From NCBI GenBank assembly GCA_002309305.1, contig DBWR01000075.1, positions 29,766 through 35,912 of the forward strand: a stretch of 6,147 nucleotides of DNA, given 5' to 3'. The position numbers were made by a program, and so were the translations under genes. Numbering within the stretch: the first letter of the stretch is position 1; each line of letters starts with the position of its first letter. Of this stretch, positions 4,364-6,147 are shown piece after piece. The notes beneath the pieces were generated by a model that saw only the letters and a program-made list of their open reading frames with translations, was not told the DNA's origin and ran no database searches. The stretch is from Treponema sp. UBA1233 (lineage in GTDB: Bacteria; Spirochaetota; Spirochaetia; Treponematales; Treponemataceae).

Positions 4364-6147
4364 ATGAATAACATCATACAAAACAGACAGGGGTATAGGA
4401 AATTTTTGATTTCCGCCCTTCTCGTCTTAATCTCTTCAGTTTCTGTCTTTGCACAGAATGTTAAGCCGTATGTCGTTGACTTAAGTAAAATGCCTGCCGT
4501 AAATGACGACAAAACGGTGACTTTTAACAAGGCGACAAAAACTGTAACAATTACAGCCAACGGCAAGCTGCCAAATGGTGGCAGCAAAAATATTTATCTT
4601 TGGCTTAATAACCTTGATATAAGCAGTTACAACATTGCGCGCGTTAAGTACAAGGTTAATGGCGATTACGGATTCCTTTTTACCCTGGATTATAACGATA
4701 CAAGCCTAGACTGGGCAGCCGATAAAACAACTTATTTTCCGTCATATCTTAATGAGATGGTTATTCCTCTTAAAAGCAACCAGAGAAAACTGACAGGAAT
4801 TTCTGTAACAGGCACATGGCCACTTACTTATGAGCAGTTTATAATTGAGTCAGTTTCTCTTGAAAAAGTTGCAAATCCTGTAATGACAGACATTTATGCA
4901 AGCAACGAGCCGCCTGTAATAGACAAAGCTGCAAGCGGAAACTTTGATAACAAAATCACTGCGTGGGATTTTGTAAAGAAACTTGGCGTTGGTTTTCAAT
5001 ATTATCCTTTTGCTACTTGTGGAGAACTTGATGTTGGGATGGATTGTTTTCATACCTGTGGATTTAAAAAACCCTCTAAGGAGATAATTCATTTTATCAA
5101 GGAAAAAGGATTTAAGACAATCCGACTTCAAACATGTCCGAACGCAGGGCATCTTCTCGATGAAAACTATACTATTGATCCGCGCTATATTAAGGCATTA
5201 AAAGAAGTTGTTGACTGGATAATCGAAGAAGATATGTATGTTATTGTCTGCGGGTCTGTTCCTGAATTTTTGGAACTAAATGAATCCTTCCAAAAAAAAG
5301 TAAAAGAAAACGTCCATTTTAAAGCCTTGAGCGTAAGCGAAGATTATAAGAAAACTACAGAGGCTCTGCTAAAGGCAATTTGGAAGCAATACGCGACGGC
5401 CTTTAACAATTCTTACGACGAGCGTTTGATTTTTGAGACTATAAATAATCCGACACATATTTTTCACGAACATGCATGGGATCCAATAAACGACTGCGCT
5501 GTCTGCAAAAAAGACTATGCCATTATGAATGAGTACAACCAGATAATCGTTGACACAATCCGTTCCACAGGCGGAAACAACGCAAAGCGCTTTATCATGG
5601 TTGAAGGGCTTGGCGGAAAGTGGAAGAGTATAACAAACTCTCTTTTTAAAATGCCCAAGGACAAAACAAAAGACAGATTGATTCCTACCGCCCAGAAGCT
5701 TCCGATGGGCTTTACACTGAATCCAGGCCCCGGAGGATACGGCAGTAAAATTTATACGGAAGGCATTAGAAAACAAATAAACGCCATGTTTGACGCTCTT
5801 GATAAAATGTATTTCAAAAAGCACGTTCCTGTTTATCTTTCAGAAGTTTGCGGAGGTCCTTTGGGTATTCCGGTTATGGAAAGAATCAACTGCATGAAAG
5901 ATTTTATGGCGGAAGTGACAAAAGATGGGCGGTCGTGCAACATAACCCTGCATCCTGCCGATGATTACCAAAATAAAACTTCCGATTTTGACCCTTGGAA
6001 CATCAAATGGAATGAAAAGCCTGAATATTTCGATACGATTTTCTATGGAGCGCAAGGCAAGGAATATCCATTGAGCGCAGAATTTATCAAGAACAATGAA
6101 ACAAAAGTTGAAAGCATTGTCGGCAAAAATCTTTTACCTGAACCTGT
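4364..6147 (+). CDS. Secreted GH5-like paralogue lacking the catalytic acid/base residue (partial, 3' end outside window)
   Basis: Open for 594 codons to the window edge. The ATG has AAGGAG at 4353-4358, five bases upstream. It matches the first GH5-like protein along its whole visible length with only small gaps: signal peptide (1-30, V-F-A30 before Q31), beta-rich N-terminal domain (about 32-170), barrel (about 200-560) and the start of the C-terminal domain. Conserved features include TIRLQTCP (beta-2 Arg), YNQIIVDTIRSTGGNNAKRF and LS-E494-V (nucleophile position). Key residues are changed: FETI-N361-N362-P has Asn where the acid/base Glu should be, and H444 and Y446 of the H-x-Y motif are Q444 and L446. 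The H368-x-H370 and C378-x-x-C381 cluster is kept. The frame shows no stop or frameshift, so the protein is probably made and under selection. A normal retaining hydrolase mechanism is not expected. It may bind glycans, use another acid, or act on an unusual substrate. E369 is the nearest alternative acid. Confidence 0.88.
   Translation, partial: MNNIIQNRQGYRKFLISALLVLISSVSVFAQNVKPYVVDLSKMPAVNDDKTVTFNKATKTVTITANGKLPNGGSKNIYLWLNNLDISSYNIARVKYKVNGDYGFLFTLDYNDTSLDWAADKTTYFPSYLNEMVIPLKSNQRKLTGISVTGTWPLTYEQFIIESVSLEKVANPVMTDIYASNEPPVIDKAASGNFDNKITAWDFVKKLGVGFQYYPFATCGELDVGMDCFHTCGFKKPSKEIIHFIKEKGFKTIRLQTCPNAGHLLDENYTIDPRYIKALKEVVDWIIEEDMYVIVCGSVPEFLELNESFQKKVKENVHFKALSVSEDYKKTTEALLKAIWKQYATAFNNSYDERLIFETINNPTHIFHEHAWDPINDCAVCKKDYAIMNEYNQIIVDTIRSTGGNNAKRFIMVEGLGGKWKSITNSLFKMPKDKTKDRLIPTAQKLPMGFTLNPGPGGYGSKIYTEGIRKQINAMFDALDKMYFKKHVPVYLSEVCGGPLGIPVMERINCMKDFMAEVTKDGRSCNITLHPADDYQNKTSDFDPWNIKWNEKPEYFDTIFYGAQGKEYPLSAEFIKNNETKVESIVGKNLLPEP

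Larger units (their letters stand above)
1990..6147 (+). repeat. Tandem duplication of a promoter plus GH5-like gene unit
   Basis: Unit 1 runs from about 1990 to the stop codon at 4229 and unit 2 from about 4246 past the window end. Each contains the GAATGAC repeat edge, the 19-base box, the TATCTT/TGTTATAAT promoter, AGGATGCAT, CCAAGGAGAC, and a gene with the same domain order. Protein similarity is clear throughout but far from identity, so the duplication is old. The promoter and signal-peptide segment is much better conserved at DNA level than most of the mature coding region. Confidence 0.75.

Noticed and set aside
4309..4587. 92-codon minus-strand ORF with a peptide similar to the one at 1841-2314
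   Set aside because: The shared peptide (YGLTFCAKTETEEI) is simply the antisense translation of the conserved signal-peptide DNA of the two paralogues.
1..6147. CRISPR array, tRNA, rRNA, transposase, phage or attachment site
   Set aside because: No regularly spaced repeats, cloverleaf, rRNA-like segment or transposase motif was found on either strand.

Overview
The window carries two large exported proteins of a plant-polysaccharide-degrading bacterium, an unrelated AAA-type ATPase gene, and two small or partial genes for exported proteins. Base composition is AT-rich, the genes have clear AGGAGG-type ribosome binding sites, and there is a lipoprotein leader. The big proteins look like glycoside hydrolase family 5, subfamily-4-like, flanked by beta-rich extra domains. 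A gut or rumen anaerobe such as a Treponema-like spirochaete would fit, but no rRNA or marker gene is present, so the taxonomy is a guess.

Layout. (1) 1-125, minus: the first 41 codons of an exported protein that runs off the left edge. (2) 126-201: a compact divergent promoter region in which two oppositely directed promoters share overlapping -35 hexamers. (3) 274-432, plus: a 52-residue lipoprotein-like ORF that looks truncated or frameshifted and ends in an AT-rich repetitive patch. (4) 514-1839, minus: a complete 441-residue ATPase of the AAA_14 plus DUF4143 type, with its own good promoter and a 14-bp perfect palindrome in its leader. (5) 1840-2117: intergenic region between divergent genes, holding a palindromic repeat and the promoter of the next gene. 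(6) 2118-4229, plus: a complete 703-residue secreted GH5-like protein. (7) 4230-4363: a second copy of the same promoter module. (8) 4364-6147, plus: a tandem paralogue of gene 6, open for 594 codons and cut by the window end. No gene-free stretch exceeds 300 bases.

The most interesting point is the tandem pair. Both copies share promoter, ribosome binding site and signal peptide almost base for base, but the second has replaced the expected GH5 acid/base glutamate (E362) by asparagine at the same residue number. It has also lost the active-site His and Tyr of the beta-6 H-x-Y motif (H444 to Q, Y446 to L), while its reading frame stays fully open. This suggests a co-secreted pseudo-enzyme or binding protein derived from a cellulase or xyloglucanase beside its catalytic sister. 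Both copies also carry an H-x-H ... C-x-x-C cluster directly after the acid/base position. I do not recognise this cluster from ordinary GH5 enzymes, and it could be a metal or disulfide site.
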